From NCBI GenBank assembly GCA_016841445.1, contig JAENZD010000001.1, positions 1,364,001-1,428,000 of the forward strand: 64,000 nt of DNA, read 5' to 3'. Within the stretch, counting starts at the first letter, position 1, and every line of letters starts with the position of its first letter. This stretch comes from Anaerolineaceae bacterium (GTDB lineage: Bacteria > Chloroflexota > Anaerolineae > Anaerolineales > Anaerolineaceae). The notes under the pieces are model-generated. The model made no database searches, was not told the origin of the DNA, and saw only the letters and a list, made by a program, of their open reading frames with translations. This document shows, in pieces, positions 18,569-28,016 of the stretch. Position numbers and translations under genes: made by a program.

Positions 18569-20007
18569 CCTTTGATCACTAATACCGGTCGCAGTCGGGC
18601 GACTTTCCTGGCAATTCCCGCACCCACGACACTCTCCACAACTTGATCGACATCTTTATAGGCTTCCGGGGCTTCTTCAGCTAATCCGGACATGGAACCA
18701 GCCCTGACTTCAATCCCCTGACCTTCCAAGCGCTTCATTAAGTCTTCTCCCCATACTTCGTGTTTTGCTTTTGAACGGCTCATTACCCGACCAGCCCCAT
18801 GGCAAGAAGAACCAAAGGACCGTTCCATGCTTGTTTTTGTTCCCGTCAGGACCCAGGAAGCTGTTCCCATTGACCCTGGGACCAGGACAGGCTGCCCAAT
18901 TTCCTTGTATTTCTCAGGAATATCTTTAGATCCTGGCCCAAAAGCGCGTGTGGCACCTTTTCGATGCACACAAACAGTTTTCTTCTCTCCCTGTATGATA
19001 TGCTCTTCAAATTTTCCAATATTGTGAGCAATATCATAGATTTGGGTGAGATGCCAATTTCCAACTCGCCCGGCCAGGGCTTCCTCAAAAGCCAGACGGA
19101 TATTATTTGCCAACAGCTGCCTGTTTAGAAAAGCAAAGTTAGCACCACAGCGCATCGCCCCAAGATAATCCTGTCCTTCGGTTGATTGGATTGGCGCACA
19201 CACCAATTGTTTATCCGGCAGCACGATCCCATATTTTTGAACGACACCCTGCAGCTTTCTTACAAAATCTGTGCAAATTTGGTGTCCAAACCCGCGTGAA
19301 CCTGTATGAATTTGCACGGCAATTTCTCCCGTGTACAGCCCCATAACTTTTGCTGCATTTTCGTCAAATATCTTTTCAATAACATCCACTTCAATGAAAT
19401 GGTTGCCAGCGCCAAGCGTCCCCAGTTGCGTTCGACCTCTTTCCAATGCTCGCTCACTTAATTTATCTGGGTCAGCGCCTTCTAAATAACCGTTGCCCTC
19501 TGTGTGGCGGATATCTTCTGCTGACGCATATCCTTCTGCTTTTGCCCAACGGGCGCCTTTCACACAGGCCTCTCTCAATTCATCCTTGGTTAACTTGAGC
19601 TGGCTGCCTACGCCCACACCGCTTGGACAGTATTGGTTTATTTTAGTTGCCAGGTCTGGCAGTAGAGGTTTAATTTCACTTGCTGTGATCCGTGATGCCA
19701 GCAGACGTACACCGCAGTTAATGTCATACCCAATGCCGCCAGGAGAAACCACACCATCCTCCATGTCTGCTGCTGCCACGCCGCCAATCGGAAAGCCGTA
19801 CCCCTGGTGCATGTCCGGCATCACCATCACAGCCTCAACCAAACCTGGCAGCGTGCTGACATTGATTGCTTGTTCAATGGATTTATCTGATAAAGTGTCC
19901 TGAATCAGCGACCAGGAGGCAAAAACGCGTACTGGCACACGCATATCCGAGCGGAAATCAGGAGAGATCTCCCATTCAAAATCGCTGATTTTTGAGAACA
20001 TATCCAT
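18565..20007 (-). CDS. rtcB: RNA-splicing ligase RtcB
   Basis: A 480-residue RtcB. Metal and active-site motifs are all present: [14 protein letters not shown] (Cys ligand), [11 protein letters not shown], and the guanylylated His in [15 protein letters not shown]. RtcB joins 2',3'-cyclic phosphate or 3'-phosphate RNA ends to 5'-OH ends using GTP and Mn. The archease gene lies 26 bases upstream on the same strand and supplies its activator. In bacteria this pair serves RNA repair rather than intron removal. Confidence 0.97.
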   Translation of the reverse strand: MDMFSKISDFEWEISPDFRSDMRVPVRVFASWSLIQDTLSDKSIEQAINVSTLPGLVEAVMVMPDMHQGYGFPIGGVAAADMEDGVVSPGGIGYDINCGVRLLASRITASEIKPLLPDLATKINQYCPSGVGVGSQLKLTKDELREACVKGARWAKAEGYASAEDIRHTEGNGYLEGADPDKLSERALERGRTQLGTLGAGNHFIEVDVIEKIFDENAAKVMGLYTGEIAVQIHTGSRGFGHQICTDFVRKLQGVVQKYGIVLPDKQLVCAPIQSTEGQDYLGAMRCGANFAFLNRQLLANNIRLAFEEALAGRVGNWHLTQIYDIAHNIGKFEEHIIQGEKKTVCVHRKGATRAFGPGSKDIPEKYKEIGQPVLVPGSMGTASWVLTGTKTSMERSFGSSCHGAGRVMSRSKAKHEVWGEDLMKRLEGQGIEVRAGSMSGLAEEAPEAYKDVDQVVESVVGAGIARKVARLRPVLVIKG

Positions 20008-20033
20008 GTTTTTTCCTGTCTACTCTTTGTTTT

Positions 20034-20441
20034 CTACACATCAAAAGTTAGTATTGTCTCAAAACCTTTCTCAGTTTCGATAATTTCCAAAGCATGATAG
20101 GTTACTGCCTTAATCTGCCTCCTCAGTTTTTGAATTTCATGAGCCCCTGCAGATATCTGGATATGATCATCTGATATTTTGGACGAGAAAGCCGAGAGAT
20201 AGATCTCTTTTTCTTCACATAGATATAAGAGCTCGTTCAAAAAATCTACCAGGATGTTCTCTCGATCACTTAATGGCAATGTGAAATCAATTTCTTTCTT
20301 AGTAGTTTCAACATATTCCACCTCCATCAGGTTATACATCCCTTTTGCAGCATATTTGATCAGCGCGTAAAAATCATTCCCCCACACCTTTAATGCAAGA
20401 TCAGCAGTATGGGCAATCTCCGCGTAACCACCATTATTCAT
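20034..20441 (-). CDS. Archease (RtcB activator)
   Basis: A 135-residue archease from the ATG at 20441. The frame is open for 20 further codons upstream, but that part is not archease-like and would run into the divergent fhaA start. The family start AEIAHTADLALKVWG contains the conserved Asp, and the middle has LVDFLNELLYL and the C-terminus VTYHALEI. Archease promotes multiple turnover and guanylylation of RtcB. The pairing with rtcB 26 bases downstream supports the call. Confidence 0.93.
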   Translation of the reverse strand: MNNGGYAEIAHTADLALKVWGNDFYALIKYAAKGMYNLMEVEYVETTKKEIDFTLPLSDRENILVDFLNELLYLCEEKEIYLSAFSSKISDDHIQISAGAHEIQKLRRQIKAVTYHALEIIETEKGFETILTFDV

Positions 20442-20446
20442 CTTGA

Positions 20447-20458
20447 GTATAATTATAC
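20447..20458. promoter_or_regulatory. Divergent overlapping -10-like palindrome
   Basis: GTATAATTATAC is a perfect palindrome between archease (minus) and fhaA (plus), giving a TATAAT on each strand. If both are used, transcripts would have very short leaders (ATGs are 6 and 14 bases away). The -35 regions are weak, so this is tentative. Confidence 0.4.
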
Positions 20459-20471
20459 TGGATTGGAATCT

Positions 20472-21263
20472 ATGAATAAAAATCTTGACCTTATTGAACA
20501 TCGTCTTAGAACGCTATTTGAAGAAGATTTAATAGCGATATTTATCGGTAAGCGCCAAAACCCTCCGTTAATAGACGATCTCATACAATCAATGCGAATT
20601 AATATCAACAATAAAGCCAGCAATGAGCTGTTGTCTCCAAATATTTTCAACATCCACGTGTCATCTGCAGACTATGATGATTGGACGCTGCATCAATCAG
20701 TTCTCGATGAAATTGCAGGCTCTTTGTTCTCATTGGGCGTTTCCGAAGGATTCAACTTTAAAGATCAACCATCTATTTCCATCACAGATGATCCAGCGGT
20801 TAAACAGGGAACTTATCGCATTACGGCAAAATTTTCGCCAAGCACAGAGCCAATGAAAGATACAACCAGCGTAACCAAACCCGAGCAGATTGATTTTACT
20901 GGAACCTTTCCCAAAAATGCGTTTCTTGTTATTAATGGAAAAGAGAATTTTCCGATTGACAAGTTTGTTTTTAATATCGGCAGGCATTCTGATAACGACC
21001 TCTTATTGGACGATCCATATATTTCCAGGCATCATGCACAACTGCGAGCAGTAAACCAGCAATTCGTGATTTTTGATGTTGGATCCAAGGGTGGTATTTT
21101 TGTAAACGGAAGGAAAATCATTCAATCAACCCTTCAAACAGGCGATGTTATTCAGGTTGGCGCAACCCATTTGATTTACATTCAGGATTCAACTTCCCAC
21201 CATTACACAACAACAATGCCTGCAGATGATGGCGATTACCCTCAGGGAAGTCACACTAAATGA
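20472..21263 (+). CDS. FhaA-like protein (DUF3662 plus FHA domain)
   Basis: A 263-residue protein from the ATG at 20472; the frame opens 21 codons earlier, but those overlap archease. Residues 1-115 match the FhaA N-terminal domain (LDLIEHRLRTLFEE, then the VSSADYDDW segment). Residues about 165-245 form an FHA phosphothreonine-binding domain with FNIGRHSDNDLLL, YISRHHAQL and DVGSKGGIFVNGRKI. In Actinobacteria FhaA sits with pknB, pstP, rodA and pbpA and binds phosphorylated cell-wall regulators. Here the same neighbourhood (fhaB, SEDS-PBP) is kept without an adjacent kinase. Confidence 0.88.
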   Translation: MNKNLDLIEHRLRTLFEEDLIAIFIGKRQNPPLIDDLIQSMRININNKASNELLSPNIFNIHVSSADYDDWTLHQSVLDEIAGSLFSLGVSEGFNFKDQPSISITDDPAVKQGTYRITAKFSPSTEPMKDTTSVTKPEQIDFTGTFPKNAFLVINGKENFPIDKFVFNIGRHSDNDLLLDDPYISRHHAQLRAVNQQFVIFDVGSKGGIFVNGRKIIQSTLQTGDVIQVGATHLIYIQDSTSHHYTTTMPADDGDYPQGSHTK

Positions 21264-21685
21264 ATGCGATCTTAGCGTTTGCCCTCAGAATTATTCTGCT
21301 TATATTATTTTATGTCTTCATTGGTTGGATCAGCTATCTTATCTATTCTGATTTAAGAGGATCTGGAAGAATTGGGGCCGGGAAAGCAACCATCCCCCCT
21401 ATTCACTTCCATTTCACAGATAATGATGAGTCTATCGAGAATATATATACGAAATCTGAAATAATATTGGGTCGTGACCCGGCTAGCGACTTGCCGTTAA
21501 GCGATGACAGAATTTCCCTGAGACATTGCAAAATAGCCTACTATCAGAACCAGTGGTGGGTTGAAGACCTTGGGTCAACAAATGGCACCTACTTGAACAA
21601 CGCATTGATCACATCAAATATCGTCCTGATGAATGGCGATATTCTACGCTTAGGACATCAGGAAATCCGTGTAAAAATGGGATAA
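21260..21685 (+). CDS. FhaB-like membrane FHA protein
   Basis: A 141-residue protein with one N-terminal TM helix (about 5-28) and a C-terminal FHA domain (ILGRDPASDLPLSDDRISLRHCKI and DLGSTNGTYLNN as separate segments). It overlaps fhaA by 4 bases (ATGA), so the two are coupled. It would display an FHA domain on the cytoplasmic face beside the SEDS-PBP protein encoded two genes downstream. Confidence 0.9.
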   Translation: MNAILAFALRIILLILFYVFIGWISYLIYSDLRGSGRIGAGKATIPPIHFHFTDNDESIENIYTKSEIILGRDPASDLPLSDDRISLRHCKIAYYQNQWWVEDLGSTNGTYLNNALITSNIVLMNGDILRLGHQEIRVKMG

Positions 21686-21707
21686 TGACTATGAAAAGGA
21701 GTCAAAA

Positions 21708-22574
21708 ATGAATGATACACCTATATTAGCTGTCATCGGTGGGTCTGGACTATACGAATTTGAAGATTTAAATGAGATAAAGACTCTGGAAATAGACACA
21801 CCTTTTGGGAAACCAAGCTCCCCAATTACCCTGGGAAAGCTTGGCGGGAGAACCGTCGCCTTCCTTGCACGGCATGGCATTGGCCACATTTTCCCACCCA
21901 GTAAAGTCCCCTACCGGGCTAATATCTATGCCCTGAAATCCCTTGGTATAAAAAGGATTGTAAGTGTGAGTGCCTGTGGTTCTCTGCGGGAATCTTACGC
22001 ACCAGGCCACATCGTTATCCCAAACCAGGTATTTGACTTCACACATCAACGAGAACGCAGTTTTTTTGATACAGGAATGGTCGCACATGTCAGTGTGGCT
22101 GACCCGTTTTGTGAATCCCTTTCAACTATATTGGAGGAAAGCCTTATCGAACTGGATGCAACCTACCATCGCGGCGGAACCTATATCACTATCGAAGGGC
22201 CAAGGTTCTCAACCAAAGGGGAATCGGGACAGTACCGGCAGTGGGGCATGGATATTATCGGCATGACGGCTTCACCAGAGGTCTTCCTCGCCCGGGAAGC
22301 GGAAATGTGCTACACAACCATGGCACATGTCACCGATTACGATGTTTGGCATGTTAGCGAAGAAACGGTCTCTGTGGATATGGTTATGCGTACCTTGCAA
22401 AAGAATGTGAAATTAGCACAGGGTGCGATCAAACTCATTGTTGCACATATTGATCCATCTGAGTCATGTGAATGCGAGAATTCGCTTCAAAATGCGATCA
22501 TATCCAATCCATCAGCCATATCAAAAGAAAAGCGTCAGCAGCTAGACTTACTGGTTGCAAAATACCTGGATTGA
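21708..22574 (+). CDS. mtnP: S-methyl-5'-thioadenosine phosphorylase
   Basis: A 288-residue MTAP. The sequence shows VIGGSGLYEF at the N-terminus, FLARHGIGH, the phosphate-site region and IGMTASPEVFLAREAEMCYTT near residue 185, followed by HVTDYDVW. These residues mark the MTAP branch rather than inosine/guanosine phosphorylases. It cleaves methylthioadenosine to adenine and 5-methylthioribose 1-phosphate. An AAAGGAG site precedes the ATG. Its place between fhaB and the SEDS-PBP gene has no evident functional reason. Confidence 0.92.
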   Translation: MNDTPILAVIGGSGLYEFEDLNEIKTLEIDTPFGKPSSPITLGKLGGRTVAFLARHGIGHIFPPSKVPYRANIYALKSLGIKRIVSVSACGSLRESYAPGHIVIPNQVFDFTHQRERSFFDTGMVAHVSVADPFCESLSTILEESLIELDATYHRGGTYITIEGPRFSTKGESGQYRQWGMDIIGMTASPEVFLAREAEMCYTTMAHVTDYDVWHVSEETVSVDMVMRTLQKNVKLAQGAIKLIVAHIDPSESCECENSLQNAIISNPSAISKEKRQQLDLLVAKYLD

Positions 22575-22575
22575 T

Positions 22576-25197
22576 GTGAAAGTACTCTTTTCAATCGGAA
22601 ACGATCAATCTGAAAGGGATCAAATCCAAAGCAGATTGATGATCATAGCATTTTTGGTCATCATATGCTATGCCCTCATCCTGACATTGGCACCCGCTAT
22701 CAGGCTCCAATCTGATAGTTCAAATTACATATTCAAACAATGGATTGGCGTTGTGGTTTGGATGACCGTCTTTGCCGGGCTCCATTACCAATCCGCCAAA
22801 AAACTGACCAACCGCGATCCCTATCTCCTGCCAATCGTCGCCCTCTTGAACGGGATAGGTTTGATGACAATCTGGCGTCTTTATCCCAACTTTGGGCTTC
22901 GCCAGAGTATCTGGCTGCTGGTTTCTGGATCTGTCGTCTTTATCGCTTTATATTTTCCATCCTTAATTAAAATACTTCACCGCTATAAATACATTTGGTT
23001 GGTTTTGGGTCTCATCCTTACTGCATTAACAATTTTCTGGGGTACTAATCCAAGCGGGTTTGGTCCCGAACTCTGGTTTGATATCTTCGGTATCTATTTT
23101 CAGCCCTCAGAACCTCTGAAATTATTATTCATTGCATTTCTCGCAGGGTATTTTTCAGATCGGTTTCAAGTCGCCCATGGAAAGTGGCAAACCCTTCTCC
23201 CGGCGCTGATCATCAACGGGATTGCCGTCCTACTGCTCATCTTCCAAAGGGATTTGGGGACTGCCCTAGTTTTTCTTTTTCTTTATTTTGCTATCCTCTA
23301 TGCAGCCCAGGGTAAAAAACTGATTTTATGGCTTTCAGTCCTCTTTTTGCTGATTTCCGCAGCAGCAGGTTATGTTTTTATTGATATCGTCCGATTACGA
23401 ATTGACACCTGGCTTGCACCATTCTCTGACCCTTCAGGGGCATCCTATCAAATCATCCAGTCCTGGATTGCAGTCGCTGAAGGCGATCTCATCGGTACTG
23501 GCGCAGGATTGGGAAATCCAAACCTGATCCCTGTTTCGCTCTCTGATTTTATTTATTCAGCGATCACTGAAGAAACAGGCATTCTCGGGGCTATGGCTAT
23601 CATTTTATTGTTTATTTTCCTGCTTTTCCGCGGGATAAAAATAAGCAAATCAACGCAGAATGCCTTCCAACGCTACCTATCACTGGGTCTCATTTTTTAC
23701 ATTGGCATTCAGAGCATCCTGATCATAGGAGGCAATCTCGGGTTGCTGCCGCTGACAGGGGTCACGCTGCCATTTGTCTCCTACGGCGGAACTTCCCTGC
23801 TGGTTTCTTTCAGCGGTTTATATCTTCTATTGTCTATCAGCAACCAGGCTGTATCCTCTGAAGCTAAGGAATCAATTAAACAACCCAGAATTTCTGTACT
23901 GAGTGGGGTTATGATCGGACTATACATTAGTGAGATGATCGGCACCAGCATTATTGGATTTTGGCTCAGAACACCATTGGTTGATCGGCCTGAAAATCCC
24001 CGCTGGATCATTGAGGATCGCTATTCACAAAGAGGCGATATCCTCGACCGTAATAACCAGGTTATCATCTCAAATACCGGAGAGATTGGTAATTATCAGC
24101 GCACATCAATTCATATCCCCCTCTACCCTGTCATTGGGTATACCAACCCGATCTATGGCCAAACCGGGATTGAATCGAGCATGTATTCCTATCTGAGAGG
24201 CAATCAGGGGTACAGTTTCCAGACGACATTTTGGCAAGACCTCCTCTATAACCAGCCACCGGAAGGTTTGGATATCCGCCTGACACTTGATTTAGACCTT
24301 CAAAAAGAAGCAGATTTGTTATTGGGAGATTCCTCAGGGGCAATTGTCGTGATGAATGCAAATTCAGGTGAAATACTGGCAATGGCATCCCATCCATATT
24401 TTGATGCATCAGAACTAACTGAGGAATGGGAAAACCTGATAGAAAATGAGAATGGGCCGCTGGTCAACCGGGCAACCCAGGGCACCTACCCACCCGGGTC
24501 TGCGATATTCCCATTTATGTTAAGTGCTGCTTTGGAACGAAACTTAATACTTCCGGATCCAAACTCAATATCAGAGATCGTCAATTCACAATGTGCAAAA
24601 TCAATTGAAGGCGACCTAACATGGGGCATATTAGCCAATAATGGCTGCGTGGAAGCGCAAGTAATTTTAGCGGACTTATTAAGTGTTAATGCCGTCGCTG
24701 ACTTTTTTGAGAATTTTGAATTATTTTCCCAACCTGAAATGCATCTAAATATTGCGATAATAGAACAGCCAGGGATTGAAGAGCAGGCAGCATACCTTTG
24801 GGGTGTCGAACCATTAACGATTACTCCGCTCCAAATGGCATTGGCTGCCAGCAGTATCACCAACAACGGCACACGGCCAGGCCCCCGCATTGTTAACGCC
24901 TATCTGTCCCCTTCTGGAGCGTGGGAAACAATCCCTAAATTATCGACCAGCAAGGAGGTCCTCTCACCGGGAATCGCCACAGAGGTCAGCAATGTACTGC
25001 AGGTAGCCGGGGAATCATATTGGAAAGGTTCTGCTCTGCTGGAATCCTCTGACGAAAAGCTGATCAGTTGGTGGGTTGCCGGAACAACATCAGCCTGGCC
25101 TGGCCAACCCATAACAGTAGTTGTCTTATTGGAGTCTGCTGACCAAGCAAAAGCTGAAGAAATTGGGATTTCCTTACTGAATTCGTCCATTCAATAG
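22576..25197 (+). CDS. SEDS (FtsW/RodA) glycosyltransferase fused to a degenerate PBP transpeptidase domain
   Basis: An 873-residue fusion. I prefer the GTG at 22576, one base after the mtnP stop; a TTG at 22555 is also possible. Residues about 20-430 are a SEDS polymerase with FQPSEPLKL, FQRDLGTALVFLF, the catalytic-Asp loop SDPSGASYQIIQS (Asp about 285), ITEETGILG and PFVSYGGTSLL. Residues about 460-873 follow a PBP2 plan (SQRGDILDRN, IESSMYSYLRG, VVMNANSGEILAMAS). The three transpeptidase motifs are lost: SxxK is S642-A-I-F, SxN is replaced by N-N-G, and KTG by K817-G-S. Polymerisation is likely retained; cross-linking by this protein is not. Confidence 0.9.
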   Translation: MKVLFSIGNDQSERDQIQSRLMIIAFLVIICYALILTLAPAIRLQSDSSNYIFKQWIGVVVWMTVFAGLHYQSAKKLTNRDPYLLPIVALLNGIGLMTIWRLYPNFGLRQSIWLLVSGSVVFIALYFPSLIKILHRYKYIWLVLGLILTALTIFWGTNPSGFGPELWFDIFGIYFQPSEPLKLLFIAFLAGYFSDRFQVAHGKWQTLLPALIINGIAVLLLIFQRDLGTALVFLFLYFAILYAAQGKKLILWLSVLFLLISAAAGYVFIDIVRLRIDTWLAPFSDPSGASYQIIQSWIAVAEGDLIGTGAGLGNPNLIPVSLSDFIYSAITEETGILGAMAIILLFIFLLFRGIKISKSTQNAFQRYLSLGLIFYIGIQSILIIGGNLGLLPLTGVTLPFVSYGGTSLLVSFSGLYLLLSISNQAVSSEAKESIKQPRISVLSGVMIGLYISEMIGTSIIGFWLRTPLVDRPENPRWIIEDRYSQRGDILDRNNQVIISNTGEIGNYQRTSIHIPLYPVIGYTNPIYGQTGIESSMYSYLRGNQGYSFQTTFWQDLLYNQPPEGLDIRLTLDLDLQKEADLLLGDSSGAIVVMNANSGEILAMASHPYFDASELTEEWENLIENENGPLVNRATQGTYPPGSAIFPFMLSAALERNLILPDPNSISEIVNSQCAKSIEGDLTWGILANNGCVEAQVILADLLSVNAVADFFENFELFSQPEMHLNIAIIEQPGIEEQAAYLWGVEPLTITPLQMALAASSITNNGTRPGPRIVNAYLSPSGAWETIPKLSTSKEVLSPGIATEVSNVLQVAGESYWKGSALLESSDEKLISWWVAGTTSAWPGQPITVVVLLESADQAKAEEIGISLLNSSIQ

Positions 25198-25257
25198 ATA
25201 ATATCTCAGAAATACTTAACAGCAATTTATTAAAGTGATTTAATTTTGTGGACTAAA

Positions 25258-25289
25258 AAAGCAGATGATTGAGTTCAACCATCTGCTTT
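25258..25289 (-). terminator. Terminator after tyrS, possibly bidirectional
   Basis: AAAGCAGATG (25258-25267) pairs with CATCTGCTTT (25280-25289) around 12 bases. On the minus strand the stem is followed by TTTTTTAG, just after the tyrS stop. On the plus strand, 60 bases after the SEDS-PBP stop, the tail is weaker (TTTACG). Confidence 0.8.
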
Positions 25290-25297
25290 ACGAGGCA

Positions 25298-26509
25298 TCA
25301 AATTACTTTGATAAACCTTCTTTTCCCGACCTGGACAACAACCGGGGGTGTCAGCACCAGATATGGATCTTCAGCTGCTTTTCCGTCAATTTTTACCCCG
25401 TTTTGTTCGATCAACCGTCTGACCTGGCTTTTGCTTTTAACGAGGCCGCTATCAACAAGGATATCCAACAAAACTGGCTCTCCTTCAGGATGAAACTCTG
25501 GCATTTCATCCGGCGTGTCTCCCTTTTGGAACAGGTTAATAAAGTGCTCTTTCGCTTTCTTTGCCTGTTCCTCATCATAAAATGCTGCGGTGATCTCCTC
25601 AGCAAGCATCATTTTTGCATCCCTGGGGTGTGTTTCTCCGGACCTGACTTGTTCCTCGAAGGACTCCACCTTGTCGACACCCCAGCGGGTCACAAGCCTC
25701 GCATAACTCGACATTGCCTTATCCGGAACGCTCATGACCTTGCCAAACATATCCTCTGCTGATGTATTCAAAGGGATATGGTTCCCGAGTGATTTACTCA
25801 TCTTGATCTCGCCATCGGTTCCAGGGAGGATGCCGAGGATGACGCCGATGTTGGGTTTCTTATCATAGTACGTCATGATTTTTCGTGCTGCGGTCATAAT
25901 ATTGAACATTTGATCAGTACCGCCAACCTGGACATCAGCATCCAATGCATAGGCATCGTAGCCCTGCATCAATGCATAAAACAATTCATGCAGGTAGACT
26001 GGCTCATCATTATCCCATCTTTTACGGAAATTAACACGTGTCAGGAATTGCTGAAGGGTGAAATTTGAAGCAAGGTAGATCAGTTCTTTGAAAGATAGAT
26101 CGGATAACCATTCTGCATTGTATCGAATTTCAGTTTTTTCGCGATCCAGGATTTTGAAGGCTTGTTCAGCATATGATTCAGCGTTCATTTTGGCTTCATC
26201 AGAGGTCAATTGTGCCCGTAATTTATCTTTATCAGATGGATCTCCAATCAATGCTGTATAAGTACCAATCACAAAAATGACATGATGTCCTAACTCCTGG
26301 AATTGGCGAAGCTTTCTCATGGTAACCGTATGGCCAATATGCAAATCCGAAGTCCGCGGGTCGTACCCACAGTAAACTCTCAATGGTCGCCCTGTCGTTT
26401 CAGACAGTATCAAGCGCGCTCGAAGTTCTCCCGCCATTGCTTTTTCAGTCTCAGGGTCTCCATATTCTACACCACGCATAAGATATGCTACCTGCTGATC
26501 AACATTCAT
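25298..26509 (-). CDS. tyrS: Tyrosyl-tRNA synthetase
   Basis: A 403-residue class I synthetase from the ATG at 26509, which has a GAGGAGG ribosome site; the frame opens 19 codons earlier without one. The HIGH motif is SDLHIGH, the KMSKS motif is EIKMSKS, and DVQVGGTDQ lies between them in the tyrosine-binding region. The C-terminus has an S4 RNA-binding domain (KSKSQVRRLIEQNGVKIDG). It is of the TyrRS subgroup with the KMSKS lysine form. Hairpin terminators lie on both sides, so it is probably monocistronic. No T-box leader was recognised. Confidence 0.96.
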   Translation of the reverse strand: MNVDQQVAYLMRGVEYGDPETEKAMAGELRARLILSETTGRPLRVYCGYDPRTSDLHIGHTVTMRKLRQFQELGHHVIFVIGTYTALIGDPSDKDKLRAQLTSDEAKMNAESYAEQAFKILDREKTEIRYNAEWLSDLSFKELIYLASNFTLQQFLTRVNFRKRWDNDEPVYLHELFYALMQGYDAYALDADVQVGGTDQMFNIMTAARKIMTYYDKKPNIGVILGILPGTDGEIKMSKSLGNHIPLNTSAEDMFGKVMSVPDKAMSSYARLVTRWGVDKVESFEEQVRSGETHPRDAKMMLAEEITAAFYDEEQAKKAKEHFINLFQKGDTPDEMPEFHPEGEPVLLDILVDSGLVKSKSQVRRLIEQNGVKIDGKAAEDPYLVLTPPVVVQVGKRRFIKVI

Positions 26510-26550
26510 CTTCGCCTCCTCAGTAATCCGTTTCTGTTTCGTGACAAAAT

Positions 26551-26580
26551 AAAACGCGCCCGTCATTCAAGGCGCGTTTT
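26551..26580 (-). terminator. Perfect-stem terminator between the LiaF-like gene and tyrS
   Basis: AAAACGCGCC (26551-26560) pairs exactly with GGCGCGTTTT (26571-26580) around a 10-base loop. On the minus strand it is followed by TTTTATTTTG, so it should end transcripts of the gene that stops at 26673. Confidence 0.82.
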
Positions 26581-26672
26581 GTGCCTCGGACGGGTGTTTT
26601 ATTCATGCATAATAATAAAATTTGCTAATTAACATCTTGATAATATTATAACGAATAATCGACAATTCTGCA

Positions 26673-27209
26673 TCACAATAAGGATGGTTTGATCATAATT
26701 TCAGAGACAAAAGCAGTTGTATGGATCAAAACATGTTTCTCTACAGAATCATAATTGGGAGACCGATACTGCATTGCGCCTATGAACCGCTCCTGTTTAC
26801 CTTCTGGTGCTTTAACTTCTGACACAAATGCGGCCGATTCGACCTCAATCCCGACACCATCTGGAAGAATGATCCTTACTTCTTTCACGAACCCGATTAA
26901 TTTGATCGTATTTTCTCTATCATGAAAGATTGCATCTGTAAAATCCAGCCGTGTTTCCCCGACAAAAGACCATAATTCAATATTCCGCACGTCCCATACA
27001 CCAGTTTTTCGGATTTCGCCGAAAAAGGTCATTTTCACATCAACATCAGGGCCAGCCATTTGTGGTCGAAGAAGAAGGAGTAACCCAAGACCCATTAAGA
27101 TTAGCGGGCCAATAAAACGACCAACACTTATATCAAACACAACCTCAAACAATGAGATTAACCCCAAAACAATCAGAATAATCCCCACAACAATCTGCCA
27201 CCTTTTCAT
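26673..27209 (-). CDS. LiaF-like membrane protein
   Basis: A 178-residue protein from the ATG at 27209, chosen because AGGAAAGG lies about nine bases upstream; in-frame ATGs at 27218 and 27233 are less well placed. Two TM helices (about 4-24 and 30-47) precede a soluble beta domain (FFGEIRKTGVWDV ... AFVSEIMIKPSLL) that matches the LiaF/DUF2154 C-terminal region with repeated turns of a beta-helix. LiaF proteins restrain cell-envelope stress kinases, but no kinase is adjacent here. Confidence 0.75.
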   Translation of the reverse strand: MKRWQIVVGIILIVLGLISLFEVVFDISVGRFIGPLILMGLGLLLLLRPQMAGPDVDVKMTFFGEIRKTGVWDVRNIELWSFVGETRLDFTDAIFHDRENTIKLIGFVKEVRIILPDGVGIEVESAAFVSEVKAPEGKQERFIGAMQYRSPNYDSVEKHVLIHTTAFVSEIMIKPSLL

Positions 27210-27384
27210 TTTTACCATCCTTTCCTGATACATATTATATCAAAATCATAATATAAATATCATTATCTATCATTGATAAGATTATTGGCTGGTTACTTAA
27301 ACATCATACTGGATTGATCAAAAATCTTTATTGCCTTTCGCTGTTGATCATATTTATTACTGATATAATCATTGTGGTGTAAAA

Positions 27385-27888
27385 ATGAAACAACCTGTTC
27401 TGGTTTTGAATGCCAACTTCCAACCGATCAATATCACCACCACCTACCGCGCGATCAATCTTATGTTGGCAAAAAAGGCAACATTGATCCTGAACGGTCG
27501 TGGTGTCATTCATTCTGTATCTCGAACTTTCCCCTTGCCATCAGTTATCCGTCTTACACGAATGATTAAGCGGCCGCGTCCAATTGTAAAACTGACCCGG
27601 AAAGAAATCTTTCGAAGGGATAATTACACCTGCCAATACTGTGGAAGAAAGTCAAAAACGCTGACGGTTGATCATGTAATTCCTCGAAGTTTAGGCGGTA
27701 AAACCAAGTGGCACAATGTCGTTACAGCTTGCCCGCGATGCAATCACCTTAAAGGGGGACTAACACCGGAACAATCCAGGATGTTCCCGATTAAAATGCC
27801 AAAACGCCCCCCAAGTACTGCAACATATTTATTTGGAAAACACCTTAACGAAAATCTTGAATGGGAGAATTTTTTAATTGGTTGGTAA
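27385..27888 (+). CDS. HNH endonuclease family protein
   Basis: A 167-residue protein with a C-terminal HNH domain: RDNYTCQYCGRKSKTLTVDHVIPRSLGG, given here as CQYC, VDHVIPRS, WHNVVTACPRCNHLKGG. The two CxxC pairs bind structural zinc and the DH/N/H residues form the metal active site. The N-terminal 75 residues (VLNANFQPINITT) are the usual extension of this subfamily, found widely as a lone chromosomal gene. Its physiological substrate is unknown. Confidence 0.88.
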   Translation: MKQPVLVLNANFQPINITTTYRAINLMLAKKATLILNGRGVIHSVSRTFPLPSVIRLTRMIKRPRPIVKLTRKEIFRRDNYTCQYCGRKSKTLTVDHVIPRSLGGKTKWHNVVTACPRCNHLKGGLTPEQSRMFPIKMPKRPPSTATYLFGKHLNENLEWENFLIGW

Positions 27889-28016
27889 TTTCAATAGGAT
27901 AGAGATCGCCTGAAATTCGACTGTTAGTTTCTCTCACATTTTCCGATCGCACGAATCGATTGGATGTAAATCTGAATTTTTCCAAAAAATCGATTTTATG
28001 GATTACCACCATTTCC

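Noticed and set aside
25265-25762. 165-codon plus-strand ORF
   Set aside because: It lies entirely opposite tyrS and has no protein-like features.
26510-26672. T-box or other riboswitch before tyrS
   Set aside because: The leader is short and holds only the terminator of the upstream gene; no T-box sequence was seen.
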